Shown one piece after another: positions 26,342 to 35,347 of a DNA stretch of 55,926 nt. How positions within the stretch are numbered: the stretch's first letter is position 1; each line of letters begins with the position of its first letter. The notes beneath the pieces are model-generated. The model searched no databases. It saw nothing but the letters and a program-made list of their open reading frames with translations, and was not told the origin of the DNA. A program made the translations under genes and the position numbers. Source of the stretch: Candidatus [Bacteroides] periocalifornicus (GTDB lineage: Bacteria > Bacteroidota > Bacteroidia > Bacteroidales > CAJPTX01); contig LIIK01000013.1 in assembly GCA_001421095.1 (NCBI GenBank), positions 1 through 55,926 on the forward strand, read 5' to 3'.

Positions 26342-26372
26342 AGAGGGCGACATCATGCGATGCCGCCCTCTC
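26342..26372 (-). terminator. Terminator after rplI
   Basis: AGAGGGCG-a-CATC pairs with GATG-c-CGCCCTCT around ATGC. Pyrimidine-rich on the minus-strand exit side; placed 19 nt after the rplI stop. Confidence 0.75.
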
Positions 26373-26391
26373 TTATTAGCTTCTCTGTATC

Positions 26392-26838
26392 CTATTCAGA
26401 CACCACATCGAAATCGATAACCACGCTCACCTCCTTGTGCAGGCGGATAGTAGCTTTGTAGCTGCCGACCTCCTTCACGGGATCTTGATCTATGGTTATC
26501 CGCTTGCGATCCACGTTGAAACCCTTCGCCTCCAAGGCTTCCGCCAGCTGGATGGTATTCACCGAGCCGAAGATCTTGCCCGTGCTGCTGGTTTTTGCCC
26601 CGATGGTCAGCTTTACGCCCTCCAGCTTGGCGGCCAAGGCTTGAGCCTCCTCACGGATCTTGGCGGCCTTATGCTCGCGCTGCCGTAGCGTTTCGGCGAG
26701 CTGTTTCTTTGCGCTCGGGGTGGCCGCTATGGCCTTCCCCGTGGGTATGAGGTAGTTTCGGGCAAAGCCCGCCTTCACATTCACCAGATCGTCTACCTCG
26801 CCAAGGCCATTCACGAACTCCTTCAGTATGATTTCCAT
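26392..26838 (-). CDS. rplI: 50S ribosomal protein L9
   Basis: A 148-residue large-subunit protein near the L1 stalk. The N-terminal rRNA-binding domain (MEIILKEFVNGLGEVDD, FARNYLIPTGKA) is joined by a long helix to the C-terminal domain ending in VVIDFDVVSE. Last gene of the rpsF-rpsR-rplI operon, 15 nt after rpsR. Confidence 0.97.
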   Translation of the reverse strand: MEIILKEFVNGLGEVDDLVNVKAGFARNYLIPTGKAIAATPSAKKQLAETLRQREHKAAKIREEAQALAAKLEGVKLTIGAKTSSTGKIFGSVNTIQLAEALEAKGFNVDRKRITIDQDPVKEVGSYKATIRLHKEVSVVIDFDVVSE

Positions 26839-26853
26839 ATCTACAGCCCTCCC

Positions 26854-27123
26854 CTACTTTAGCAAGTCCGTTACGAATGGTAGTAAAGCGAGATGCCGCG
26901 CCCTCTTTACAGCTTGCGCCACCCTACGCTGGTACTTCTGCGAAGTTCCCGTGAGCCGACGTGGAAGGATCTTTCCCTGCTCATTGAGGAACTTCTTGAG
27001 GAATTCGGGATCCTTGTAATCTACGTATTTGATACCGTTTTTCTTGAAACGGCAGTATTTCTTGCGCTTCACCTCCACGGTGGGGGGCGCAAGGTAGCGT
27101 ATCTCTCCGCGTGTCTGTACCAT
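26854..27123 (-). CDS. rpsR: 30S ribosomal protein S18
   Basis: An 89-residue small-subunit protein that binds with S6 on the platform. Family signatures are YCRFKKNGIKYVDYKD, ILPRRLTGTSQKYQRRV and ARHLALLPF. It lies five bases after rpsF and precedes rplI. Confidence 0.97.
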   Translation of the reverse strand: MVQTRGEIRYLAPPTVEVKRKKYCRFKKNGIKYVDYKDPEFLKKFLNEQGKILPRRLTGTSQKYQRRVAQAVKRARHLALLPFVTDLLK

Positions 27124-27128
27124 GGCTC

Positions 27129-27494
27129 TTACTCCTTGCTAATGGGGGTTTCCGACGCAGCATCGGCACGCTTATGCCGGCGCTTCTCGGCGTACTCTAC
27201 TGCATATTTGTCCATGCGGAAGGTGAGGAAGCGTATCACACGCTCGTCGCGCCGGTACTGCGTCTCGAGCTTGTCGATCACCTCGCCCTCTGCCCGGAAT
27301 TCCAGCAGATTGTAGAATCCCGTCGTTTTCTTCTGGATGGGGTAGGCCAGCTTCTTAAGCCCCCAATCCTCCTGGCTGACTATCTCGCCGCCGTTGGCAA
27401 CGATAAAGTCCCGGAATTTGGTAACCGTCTCCTTTACCTGGGCCTCAGATAAAACGGGAGTTGCGATGAAGACGGTTTCATACTGGTTAACCAT
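27129..27494 (-). CDS. rpsF: 30S ribosomal protein S6
   Basis: 121 residues, partner of S18 on the 30S platform. The ferredoxin-like core begins YETVFIATPVL and includes DWGLKKLAYPIQKK and a basic C-terminal tail (EKRRHKRADAAS). First gene of the operon, with a consensus promoter and a short leader. Confidence 0.97.
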   Translation of the reverse strand: MVNQYETVFIATPVLSEAQVKETVTKFRDFIVANGGEIVSQEDWGLKKLAYPIQKKTTGFYNLLEFRAEGEVIDKLETQYRRDERVIRFLTFRMDKYAVEYAEKRRHKRADAASETPISKE

Positions 27495-27525
27495 ACGTTA
27501 CACCGTTTGTTTAGAAAAATCGGCG

Positions 27526-27557
27526 CAAAGGTAGGAATTCTTCGGCAAACCGCCAAA
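27526..27557 (-). promoter_or_regulatory. rpsF operon promoter
   Basis: Minus-strand TTTG, 20 nt, TACCTTTG; about 31 nt before the rpsF start. Confidence 0.85.
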
Positions 27558-27688
27558 TGCGACTCGCACCCTGCCGTACCCGCGCTGTACCACCCGCAAT
27601 GCTCGTTAGGCTACGATCCTCCTAAATGCCCAACCAACTCCCAGCACAATGCCCCGCACGCAGGGGTATACCCTATTGCTTTTAATCG

Positions 27689-27696
27689 TACCTTTG
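27689..27696 (+). promoter_or_regulatory. -7 box for ftcD
   Basis: TACCTTTG, 71 nt before the chosen ATG. The upstream box is weak. Confidence 0.65.
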
Positions 27697-27767
27697 CCGC
27701 GGGGTGCTAAGCGTTACAAAAACAGCACCGCCCGATTTTGATAATTATTACACAGCTGGTTACAATC

Positions 27768-29468
27768 ATGAGCAAACAGCAGCAACTGATAGAGTGCGTG
27801 CCCAATTTCAGCGAGGGGCGCGACATGCGTATTATCGACCAGATTACGGCCGAAATCAAAGGAGTAGAGGGCGTAAGGCTGATAGATGTAGACCCTGGGG
27901 CAGCCACCAACCGCACGGTAGTCACCATGGTCGGCACGCCCGAGGAGGTGTGCGAGGCCGCCTTCCGCGCGGTGCGCAAAGCCGCAGAGCTCATCGATAT
28001 GAGCAAGCATCATGGTGCGCACCCTCGCTTTGGGGCCACCGATGTATGCCCGCTAGTGCCAGTGGCCAACATCACTATGGAGGAGACCGTAGAGCTTGCC
28101 CGCAAGTTGGCCAAGCGGATTGGCGAGGAGCTGGGCATCTCTGTCTACTGCTATGAGAATGCGGCCTTCACCCCGCAGCGTCGCAACCTCGCCGCCTGCC
28201 GTGCCGGGGAGTACGAGGCCCTGCCCAATAGGGTAACTACCCAGGAGTGGAAGCCAGACTTTGGCCCAGCCTCCTTCAACGCCAAGAGCGGGGCCACTGC
28301 CGTGGGCGCGCGTAATTTCCTAGTGGCCTACAATGTGAACCTCAACACCACCTCTACCCGCAGGGCCAATGCCATAGCCTTCGACATCCGCGAGAAGGGG
28401 CGGCCAAAGCGCGAAGGGAACCCCGTAACCGGCAAGAAGGTTCTCGACGAAAAGGGCAAGCCCGTCATGATCCCCGGCAGCCTCAAGGCCTGCAAGGCCA
28501 TCGGCTGGTACATAGAGGAATTCGGCATCGCCCAGGTCTCCATCAACCTCACCGACATCTCCATCACTCCCCTGCACGTGGCCTTTGAGGAGTGCGTGAA
28601 GAAGGCCGATGCCCGCGGCGTTCGGGTTACAGGCTCTGAGCTCGTAGGCGTAGTTCCGCTTAAAGCCATGCTCGATGCCGGGCGCTACTTCCTCGCCAAG
28701 CAGGAACGCTCGGCGGGTATAGCCGATGAGGAAATCATCAAGATTGCCGTGAAATCAATGGGCCTCGACGAGCTCTACCCCTTCGACCCGCGCAAGAAGA
28801 TCATAGAGTACATCCTCGAAGATGAGAAGGTAGGCAAACGGCTAATCGACAAGACGCTAGAGGGTTTCATAGAGGAAACCGCAAGCGAATCGCCCGCCCC
28901 TGGAGGAGGCAGCATTTCGGCAGCTATGGGGGCTATGGGGGTTGCGCTAGGCACCATGGTGGCCAACCTCAGCGCCCATAAGCCCGGCTGGGACGACCGT
29001 TGGAAGGAATTCGCTGACTGGGCGGAGAAGGGAAAAGGCTACCAAGATCGCCTCACCCATCTGATAGATGAGGACACCAACGCCTTCAACCGTATAATGG
29101 ATGCCCTCGGCCTACCGAAGGGGTCTGATGCCGAAAAAAATGCTCGCCACGAGGCTATACAGGCCGCCACGCTCTACGCCATCGAAGTTCCCTTCAGCGT
29201 GATGAAGCTCTGCCATGAGAGCATGGTGGTAATGCGCGCTATGGCCGAGCATGGTAACCCGAACAGCGTAACCGATGCCGGGGTGGGTGCTCTAGCCGCC
29301 CTAGCTGGCGTAAAGGGCGCATTCCTGAATGTGAAGATCAATGCTGCCGGGCTCGACGATAAGGCGAAAGTGGCCGAATTCATCGCCCAGGGCAATGAGA
29401 TACTCGCAAAGGCCACCAAGCTAGAGGCTGAAATCCTAGCCATAGTGGAGGGAAAAATCAGCAAATAG
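27768..29468 (+). CDS. ftcD: Bifunctional glutamate formimidoyltransferase/formimidoyl-THF cyclodeaminase
   Basis: Moves the formimino group from formiminoglutamate to tetrahydrofolate and then releases ammonia to give methenyl-THF, at the end of histidine breakdown. 566 residues: transferase N-terminal and central domains (about 1-330, opening IECVPNFSEGRD), and a cyclodeaminase four-helix domain (about 370-560) with PAPGGGSISAAMGAMG. The two activities are often separate genes in bacteria; here they are fused. hutH, hutU and hutI are not nearby. The start at 27768 was chosen for the family N-terminus over an extra 10 codons. Confidence 0.95.
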   Translation: MSKQQQLIECVPNFSEGRDMRIIDQITAEIKGVEGVRLIDVDPGAATNRTVVTMVGTPEEVCEAAFRAVRKAAELIDMSKHHGAHPRFGATDVCPLVPVANITMEETVELARKLAKRIGEELGISVYCYENAAFTPQRRNLAACRAGEYEALPNRVTTQEWKPDFGPASFNAKSGATAVGARNFLVAYNVNLNTTSTRRANAIAFDIREKGRPKREGNPVTGKKVLDEKGKPVMIPGSLKACKAIGWYIEEFGIAQVSINLTDISITPLHVAFEECVKKADARGVRVTGSELVGVVPLKAMLDAGRYFLAKQERSAGIADEEIIKIAVKSMGLDELYPFDPRKKIIEYILEDEKVGKRLIDKTLEGFIEETASESPAPGGGSISAAMGAMGVALGTMVANLSAHKPGWDDRWKEFADWAEKGKGYQDRLTHLIDEDTNAFNRIMDALGLPKGSDAEKNARHEAIQAATLYAIEVPFSVMKLCHESMVVMRAMAEHGNPNSVTDAGVGALAALAGVKGAFLNVKINAAGLDDKAKVAEFIAQGNEILAKATKLEAEILAIVEGKISK

Positions 29469-29511
29469 CCCCTAGCAAAGGAACCAAGCTACCGTCCCCC
29501 GCCAAATGGGG

Positions 29512-29539
29512 AAAGGAGAGGCAATGCCTCTCCTTTTTT
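29512..29539 (+). terminator. ftcD terminator
   Basis: AAAGGAGAGG pairs perfectly with CCTCTCCTTT around CAATG, followed by a T run. Confidence 0.9.
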
Positions 29540-29904
29540 ATTACCCCCTCGGATGTAGAGACAAGCCACACATGGTATCGATCAAATCTATTCCCGCTTG
29601 CCGCAAGGCGAATCACATTATCTGCACGATCTTTTGCCTTTCCCTACACAAAATCGGCACGAACTTCCCCTACAATTTACACAAAATCGGCAGATTCCCC
29701 CCTCCCAACACGCCGCCGTGGGGAGGTGTCGGCTCTTTTTAAGCCCCCCCACGAAATCCGCTTAAACGGCACGGCACGCCGCTACGGTCTTCGATAACCG
29801 CAAGGGATTGATCTAAAAATCACCCACTTACAAGAATGGAAAAGAACACCCCGACAAGTAATTTTTGCCAGGGTATCTTTTTTCGGGATTCCACCGAATG
29901 CCCC
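29540..29904. repeat. Intergenic region with a degenerate GTAGCGACG-family repeat
   Basis: A shortened minus-strand core (GGCACGGCACGCCGCTACGG) lies at 29768-29787. It is preceded by CTTAAACGG and followed by TCTTCGATAACCGCAAGGGATTGAT, as in the copies at 38431 and 53886. No gene is convincing; two identical CACAAAATCGGCA blocks lie at 29648-29695. Confidence 0.55.
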
Positions 29905-30366
29905 CTACTCGTAAGCTGGCCACTCTGCCCCCAAGTGCCTCGGTGCTGCGCCCTCTACCGAAAAGATGTGGCTCACCAGCCCATTTGTTACCGCGAAGTA
30001 GCGGGCATGTAGCACCGCATTGTAGCGGGCTGCCTGCTCTAGCACCGTGCGGTCTATGGGTACGCTTGGCGCTTTGCACTCCACCAGTAGGTAGGGAGTG
30101 GCGCGCCTACTGTAAGCCACCACATCGGCCCGCTGGGGCTGGCGGTTTACCTCCACCAGCCGCTCTACGGCCATGAGCCCAGCGGGATACCCCAGGTAGC
30201 CCAGCAGATAGTGGAGCAGCGACTGGCGAACCCACTCCTCGGGGGTCAGGGCTACATACATCTGCCGCACAGGGTCATAGATAGCCCACCCGCTGCCCTC
30301 TGGCCTCAGCGGCGGCTGGTAGCTGGGGAAGCAGAGCTGGGGAAGTACAGGAAGGGGATTGCCCAT
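29905..30366 (-). CDS. Stand-alone HsdR N-terminal (type I restriction nuclease-like) domain protein
   Basis: 153 residues resembling the isolated N-terminal nuclease domain of type I restriction subunit R. VRQSLLHYLLGYLGYP is followed by the PD-(D/E)xK-type core, with Asp in RADVVAY, then LLVECKAP (Glu-Cys-Lys, about 102-104), and the helix QAARYNAVLHARYFAVTNG. No helicase domain or hsdM/hsdS is near, so this is not a restriction system. It starts 54 nt after purA from ATG 30366 (or GTG 30408, 12 nt after the purA stop) and is probably co-transcribed. The family is common in Bacteroidota, with unknown role. Confidence 0.82.
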   Translation of the reverse strand: MGNPLPVLPQLCFPSYQPPLRPEGSGWAIYDPVRQMYVALTPEEWVRQSLLHYLLGYLGYPAGLMAVERLVEVNRQPQRADVVAYSRRATPYLLVECKAPSVPIDRTVLEQAARYNAVLHARYFAVTNGLVSHIFSVEGAAPRHLGAEWPAYE

Positions 30367-30420
30367 TTGGTAATGGGAGCTATTCAGTACAGCTGGGCAG
30401 GCCAGCACGCAGAATAAGCC

Positions 30421-31698
30421 CTAGCGTTCTATGGTTTGGCTGCGGTCTGGCCCCACCGAGATCATGCTGATAGGTACGCCAGTCTCCCGTTCTAGATAGG
30501 CCACATAGTGCTGTAGATTCCCCGGGAGTTCTCCATAGGTGCTAGCGTTTGGCGTTTGCCAGCCTGGGCACTCATCGTACAGCGGCTGCAGGTCGCTATC
30601 TAGGGTGTAGGGAAGGGTTCGTGTTTCGCCACTGTGTAGCAGGTATCTAGTAGCCACCCTCACCGCATCAAAACCGCTCAGCACGTCGGCCTTGGTCATT
30701 ATGAGGTCCGTTACCCCGTTCAGCATTATGGCATAGCGGAGCGCCACCAGGTCTAGCCAACCGCACCGCCGTGGGCGGCCAGTAGTAGCCCCGAACTCAT
30801 GCCCAGCCTCCCGTAGCAGTTCACCCGTTGCATCGTGCAGCTCAGTGGGGAAAGGGCCTGCCCCCACCCGCGTGCAGTAGGCCTTGAATATCCCGTACAC
30901 CCGTCCCACACGCGCAGGCGCTACCCCGAGCCCAATGCAGGCACCCGCGCACACCGTGCTGCTCGACGTTACAAAGGGGTAGGAGCCGAAATCGATATCG
31001 AGCATAGTGCCCTGCGCGCCCTCGGCCAGCACACTCTCGCCACGGTCTAGGTAGCCATTCACCATGACCTCGGTATCGGCAAGCTGGTACTCGCGCAGGC
31101 ACTCCACGCCCTTAAACCACTCCTCCTCATGCTGCGCGAAGTCCACCTCTGTAGGGTATTGGGCCAATATCCCGCAATGCTTATCCCGAAGGGCCTGATA
31201 CCGCGCCTTGAAATCTGGGAGCTCCGTATCGCCCACGCGCAGGCCATTCCGCCCCGTTTTATCCATGTAGGTGGGGCCTATACCCTTGAGGGTCGACCCC
31301 ACGCGATCCTTCCCTTTAGCCTGCTCTGTGGCCGCATCCAGGGCTCTATGCGATGGGAGTATGAGGTGGGCCTTGCGCGAGATGTAGAGCGAAGAGTGCA
31401 GATCGATGCCCGCAGCCTCCAGCATGCTCACCTCCTCGCGGAATATGATGGGATCTATCACCACACCATTCCCGATGATGTTCACCGCGCCCGGGCGAAA
31501 AACCCCGCTGGGGATGGTGTGCAGCACGTAGCGCTTACCCTCCATCTCTAGCGAATGCCCCGCATTGGGCCCCCCCTGGAACCGCGCCACCACCCCGTAG
31601 CGCGCCGCCAGCACATCTACCACTTTCCCCTTCCCCTCATCGCCCCACTGCAAGCCCAGCAGCACATCCATCCGCCCAGCCTCTGAACCCATAGCCAA
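30421..31698 (-). CDS. purA: Adenylosuccinate synthetase
   Basis: Joins IMP and aspartate using GTP, the first committed step to AMP. The 425-residue length is normal. The P-loop-like WGDEGKGKVVD lies near 19-29, GGPNAGHS contains a catalytic His, KGIGPTYMDK binds IMP, and the C-terminal base-binding part is TKADVLSGFD. Alternative start Met10 (MDVLLGLQW). The downstream neighbour is the HsdR_N-like gene; a Fur gene lies upstream on the same strand with a 270-nt gap. Confidence 0.97.
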   Translation of the reverse strand: MAMGSEAGRMDVLLGLQWGDEGKGKVVDVLAARYGVVARFQGGPNAGHSLEMEGKRYVLHTIPSGVFRPGAVNIIGNGVVIDPIIFREEVSMLEAAGIDLHSSLYISRKAHLILPSHRALDAATEQAKGKDRVGSTLKGIGPTYMDKTGRNGLRVGDTELPDFKARYQALRDKHCGILAQYPTEVDFAQHEEEWFKGVECLREYQLADTEVMVNGYLDRGESVLAEGAQGTMLDIDFGSYPFVTSSSTVCAGACIGLGVAPARVGRVYGIFKAYCTRVGAGPFPTELHDATGELLREAGHEFGATTGRPRRCGWLDLVALRYAIMLNGVTDLIMTKADVLSGFDAVRVATRYLLHSGETRTLPYTLDSDLQPLYDECPGWQTPNASTYGELPGNLQHYVAYLERETGVPISMISVGPDRSQTIER

Positions 31699-31833
31699 CT
31701 ATCAATAGTTTAACGATATACTAAAAAGAAAAGGGGGCGAATCGCTACGAAAAGCCCCGAATTCTGCACGGCTAAGTTAGCCATTTTTCCCGAAATCGCC
31801 CGGAGACCAAAAGATTCCCCAAAATCCTGCAAA

Positions 31834-31872
31834 GGGAGGGCACTCGCTATGCTCGACACCTCCCCTACCGAA
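31834..31872. repeat. GGGAGG hairpin repeat, copy 2
   Basis: GGGAGG...CCTCCC flanking CTCGCTATGCTCG, then CCTACCGA. It matches copies at 242-280 and 35348-35383. Lies upstream of purA. Confidence 0.65.
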
Positions 31873-31970
31873 TCCAAAGAGCCCTTATCAAATCCACAAG
31901 ATCAGAAACTGCCGATTGACAGGCATGCTGGCTTTCATCGTTTTTTGGGGAGCTCCAGACCCACCAACGG

Positions 31971-32465
31971 CTACATTTCCTTATTCCGCCCGCCGTTCTC
32001 GGCCTCCTTGCGGCACTCTGCGCATACCCCGTGGAAGTAGAGCGTGTGGTGCGTGATGGTGAAATCGAATTGGGCGCCCACCGAATTCTGAATCTCCTGG
32101 ATACGCGGATCGCAGAACTCGAAGAGCCGCCCGCACTTGGAGCAGATCAGGTGGTCGTGCTGCCGGCACTCGTAGGCCTTCTCGAAGTGCGCCATATTCT
32201 GCCCGAACTGGTGCTTCACCACCAGCCCGCAATCAAGCAGGAGCTCTATGGTATTGTAGAGCGTGGCCCGGCTCACCCGGTAGTTCTTATTCTTCATGAA
32301 GATGTAGAGCGTCTCGATGTCGAAATGCCCCTCGCGGGAGTAGATCTCATCGAGTATTGCGAACCGCTCTGGCGTTTTCCTATGCCCACGCATCGTGAGG
32401 TAGCTGGTGAACTGCTTGCGCACGTTTTCGCGCACATTCTCCCGAGTACCCGTGCTTTTTTCCAT
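31971..32465 (-). CDS. Fur-family transcriptional regulator
   Basis: 164 residues. N-terminal winged helix (about 20-95: HRKTPERFAILDEIY, SRATLYNTIELL) and C-terminal metal-binding dimerisation domain with QHDHLICSKCG and CAEC. The two CxxC pairs point to a structural zinc. It could be Fur, PerR or Zur; the residues I can see do not decide. The start at 32465 was chosen because the promoter -7 box at 32499-32506 overlaps the longer reading. It stands alone. Confidence 0.92.
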   Translation of the reverse strand: MEKSTGTRENVRENVRKQFTSYLTMRGHRKTPERFAILDEIYSREGHFDIETLYIFMKNKNYRVSRATLYNTIELLLDCGLVVKHQFGQNMAHFEKAYECRQHDHLICSKCGRLFEFCDPRIQEIQNSVGAQFDFTITHHTLYFHGVCAECRKEAENGGRNKEM

Positions 32466-32498
32466 ATCTCGCTCCTTTCTCGCTTTCGTATCCGTCCG

Positions 32499-32506
32499 CA
32501 AAGGTA
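32499..32506 (-). promoter_or_regulatory. -7 box for the Fur-family gene
   Basis: Minus-strand TACCTTTG, 33 nt before the chosen start; the upstream region is very AT-rich, a plausible operator area. Confidence 0.7.
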
Positions 32507-32581
32507 GTATATTTTTCTTAATTTATAAACAGTCTAACATTCGTTATGTTCTCCCGAGGGGGCGGGCGAAAAGACCAAATG

Positions 32582-32657
32582 GGCGACGCGAACGCATTAA
32601 TCGCGGCGCAGCACTGCTCTTAGTAGCGACGCGGCACGCCACGTCGCTACTAAGGGC
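32582..32657 (-). repeat. Intergenic GTAGCGACG repeat, near-perfect palindromic copy
   Basis: The core is at 32620-32654. CTTAGTAGCGACG pairs with CGTCGCTACTAAG (13 bp) and GGC with GCC inside, so it can fold into a long hairpin. The minus-strand tail (CGCCGCGATTAATGCG) matches the tail units of the 50530 array. Confidence 0.75.
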
Positions 32658-32673
32658 ATAAGCCCTCCTGCGC

Positions 32674-32711
32674 AAAAAAAGCCGGGGTACTCCCGCTGGA
32701 GTACCCCGGCT
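32674..32711 (-). terminator. Terminator of the DUF3078 gene
   Basis: AGCCGGGGTACTCC pairs perfectly with GGAGTACCCCGGCT around CGCT; seven Ts follow on the minus strand. Confidence 0.93.
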
Positions 32712-32758
32712 CGCCGCCGCCCCTCGCGCAATTCCGCTGGGGCAATAACTGTTGGCTC

Positions 32759-33691
32759 CTAGAATCTGTAGGCCAGCCCTACCCCGAACATCTCGCGCAC
32801 CTGGAGCTTGGGCGACATGTGCCCATCGTCCTGCTTGATCTTCATGTCGTCATCGTAGATCAGCGTGAGCTGGAACTTCATCGTCAGCGCGCTGGTGAAG
32901 TGGTAGTCGAGCATCAGGTCGTAGTTCACGTCCACATTCTTGGGCTTATTCAGGTAGTTGGAGAATAGCTCCAGCTTGGTATTGAGCCCCAGCAGCCCAT
33001 CGAGGTAGACATTGCGGTACTCCGCCTTTACGAAACCACCGAATTCCCAGAGGACATTCTCACCGTGGAGCTTGAGTGTGCCATCAGGATTCCATTCGGC
33101 CTTCTTCACCCCGAAAGCTCCTGCATCTGCCAGCTCCTGGTTGCGCACATACACCATACGCCCCGTTAGCGGCGAGAGCATGAGGCTGAAGTGGTCGTCT
33201 GGCTTATAGTCAGCACCGAGCGCCAGCACCCCGTAGAGCGGCGAGAGGAAGTCTGAGATCACGTGCTGACGATCTGGGTACTTATAGCCAGGGGCGAACT
33301 GTGATTTGAGCGAGAAGAGCGCGCTGTAGTACCAAGCTTTGTAGGCCTGGTAGCCGTACTTGGAGGCGAACTCAAATTTATCCAGATGCTTTACCAGACC
33401 TTCATCGCCCAGCTGGGTAAGCCCGTAGCCCATATCCAGGGTGGTATTCCAGGCATTGCGACCCTTGGAATAGTCGAGCGCGAGGAACAGCCCCGCCTCG
33501 CCGCTGAGGCTATTCTGGCCCCCAGCCACCCAGTTGCTCAGCGCTACCTGGCTGAAGGTGAGGGAGGCGTTGCCAGAGAATCGCCACGCGCTATCGCCCC
33601 AGACTATAGGGCCTGCTGCCTGCGCATAGCCAACCGCAAAGAGCGTGGCCGCTGCTGCCAATATGCTAATTTGTACAAAGAACCTGTTCAT
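32759..33691 (-). CDS. DUF3078 outer-membrane beta-barrel protein
   Basis: 310 residues with a signal peptide (cleavage after QAA or YAQA, about 24-26). The mature part opens with the family hallmark FSQVALSNWVAGGQNS. It consists of alternating amphipathic beta strands and ends in an aromatic residue (GLAYRF), the usual barrel C-terminal signature. DUF3078 is a Bacteroidota outer-membrane family without an assigned substrate. Single gene with a very strong terminator. Confidence 0.88.
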   Translation of the reverse strand: MNRFFVQISILAAAATLFAVGYAQAAGPIVWGDSAWRFSGNASLTFSQVALSNWVAGGQNSLSGEAGLFLALDYSKGRNAWNTTLDMGYGLTQLGDEGLVKHLDKFEFASKYGYQAYKAWYYSALFSLKSQFAPGYKYPDRQHVISDFLSPLYGVLALGADYKPDDHFSLMLSPLTGRMVYVRNQELADAGAFGVKKAEWNPDGTLKLHGENVLWEFGGFVKAEYRNVYLDGLLGLNTKLELFSNYLNKPKNVDVNYDLMLDYHFTSALTMKFQLTLIYDDDMKIKQDDGHMSPKLQVREMFGVGLAYRF

Positions 33692-34122
33692 GATTTTCGT
33701 GCTGATTTGGGAAATTAATTGACTGGATCCCTCAAGCAGCGCCTTTGCAAATCGCTACACGCTGCCATTTGTTCTATAATACGTATGGATGGCGGATAAT
33801 GTTGTGCCTTACGAAAAATCTTTTTTGGAACAGCAAGCTCCCTTTCCAAAATCTATGGGAATCGCAATACTAAGAACGCTGAAAAACACCCCAGATCGCT
33901 AACGTCTGGCTGAAAATTGACGCGATTGACTAAACATCTTTTCGCTACAAATCTAGAGAACTAGAGAAAGGAACTCCGCTACGAATGGCGCACACGCAGG
34001 ACTTTCGCAGAGGTCTCCCTTCGTCAACATTCCGTTTCCCCCGAACGGGATCTTTTAGGAGCCACGCCCAACCATCCGAAAATTTTTCACTATATTTGTA
34101 CGCAATAAAACACTCCGCAGCT
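33692..34122. other. Intergenic region with degenerate repeats and the aldolase promoter
   Basis: No gene is convincing. Bases 33979-34032 resemble 38371-38424 (both contain CTACGAATG, then GCGGGA or GCAGGA and a CTCCCCTT-like segment). TATATTTG at 34091-34098 is the probable -7 box of the aldolase gene. Confidence 0.5.
34091..34098 (+). promoter_or_regulatory. -7 box for the class I aldolase gene
   Basis: TATATTTG, 24 nt before the ATG at 34123; it excludes the upstream in-frame start at 33985. Confidence 0.6.
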
Positions 34123-35181
34123 ATGAATTACCAGCAGATTGTAGACCTACTAGGGCCACGTGCCGAAGGGCTTCTAACCCACGTATGCACCACCGTGCCC
34201 AAGCAGCAGCTCCACCTCCCCGGGGCCGACTTCATCGACCGGGTGGTATCGCACTCAAACCGTTCCCCGCAGGTACTCCGCAGCCTGCAGTCGCTCTTCG
34301 ACCACGGGCGTCTGGGCGGCACGGGCTACCTCTCCATACTCCCTGTAGACCAAGGGATAGAGCACTCGGCTGCCGCCTCCTTCGCGCCCAACCCCATCTA
34401 CTTCGACCCCGAGAACATCGTGAAGCTCGCCATAGAGGGTGGCTGCAATGCCGTAGCCTCCACCTTTGGCGTGCTGGCCTCCGTAGCCCGCAAGTACGCC
34501 CACAAGATCCCCTTCATCGTCAAGCTCAACCACAACGAGCTCCTCACCTACCCCAACAAGTTCAACCAGATCATGTTCGGCTCGGTAGATGAGGCCTGGA
34601 ATCTGGGCGCTACCGCCGTGGGCGCCACCATCTACTTCGGCTCTGAGGAGTCCAACGACCAGATAATACAGGTGGCCGAGGCTTTCGAGCGGGCGCACGA
34701 GCTGGGCATGGCCACCGTGCTATGGTGCTACCTCCGAAACTCGGCCTTCAAGAAAGATGGGGTAGACTACCACGTGAGCGCCGATATGACCGGGCAGGCC
34801 AACCACCTCGGCGTCACCCTGCAGGCCGACATCATCAAGCAGAAGCTCCCGGAGTGCAATGGAGGCTTCAAGGCCATCGGTTTCAGCAAGACCAACGAGA
34901 AGGTCTACACCGAGCTCAGCACCAAAAATCCCATCGACCTCACGCGCTACCAGCTCCTGAACTGCTACAATGGCCGTGCGGGGCTCATCAACTCTGGCGG
35001 GGCCTCAATGGGTGCGGGCGACCTGGGCGAGGCCGCATTTACCGCCGTGGTGAACAAGCGCGCGGGCGGTATGGGGCTCATAAGCGGGCGCAAGGCCTTC
35101 CAGCGCCCCATGAAGGAGGGCATCGCGCTGCTCAATACCATACAGGATGTGTACAAGTGCCGCCAGATCACAGTGGCGTAG
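34123..35181 (+). CDS. Fructose-bisphosphate aldolase, class I (DhnA type)
   Basis: Cleaves fructose 1,6-bisphosphate to dihydroxyacetone phosphate and glyceraldehyde 3-phosphate in glycolysis, or the reverse in gluconeogenesis. 352 residues of the archaeal/DhnA-type TIM barrel using a Schiff-base lysine. Signatures are ILPVDQGIEHS near 77, PFIVKLNHNE near 128 and a late glycine-rich phosphate site (INSGGASMG). The start at 34123 follows the promoter and gives the usual N-terminus MNYQQIVDLLG. Ends at a strong terminator; monocistronic. Confidence 0.93.
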   Translation: MNYQQIVDLLGPRAEGLLTHVCTTVPKQQLHLPGADFIDRVVSHSNRSPQVLRSLQSLFDHGRLGGTGYLSILPVDQGIEHSAAASFAPNPIYFDPENIVKLAIEGGCNAVASTFGVLASVARKYAHKIPFIVKLNHNELLTYPNKFNQIMFGSVDEAWNLGATAVGATIYFGSEESNDQIIQVAEAFERAHELGMATVLWCYLRNSAFKKDGVDYHVSADMTGQANHLGVTLQADIIKQKLPECNGGFKAIGFSKTNEKVYTELSTKNPIDLTRYQLLNCYNGRAGLINSGGASMGAGDLGEAAFTAVVNKRAGGMGLISGRKAFQRPMKEGIALLNTIQDVYKCRQITVA

Positions 35182-35244
35182 CGCGCCGCGGCGAGCGGCT
35201 ATAGCCATAAAGACCAGAAATAGCTAGGCCGCAGCCAGCGGCTA

Positions 35245-35280
35245 AAGGGCCCGCGGGGAACTCCCGCGGGCCCTTCTATT
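35245..35280 (+). terminator. Terminator of the aldolase gene
   Basis: AAGGGCCCGCGGG pairs perfectly with CCCGCGGGCCCTT around GAACT, followed by a T-rich tail. Confidence 0.92.
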
Positions 35281-35347
35281 TTCATTGATGGGAATGCGCA
35301 TTCCGCATAGTGCTACGCGCCACGGCAAGGGGCACACCGCACGGTTA

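Noticed and set aside
26893..27315. Plus-strand open frame over rpsR and rpsF
   Set aside because: Antisense shadow of two certain ribosomal protein genes.
29540..29700. Direct CACAAAATCGGCA pair as a possible operator
   Set aside because: Only two copies, no adjacent promoter, lies after a terminator and outside any promoter.
33985..34122. N-terminal extension of the aldolase
   Set aside because: The extension lies across the -7 box and a repeat-like segment and has no family counterpart.
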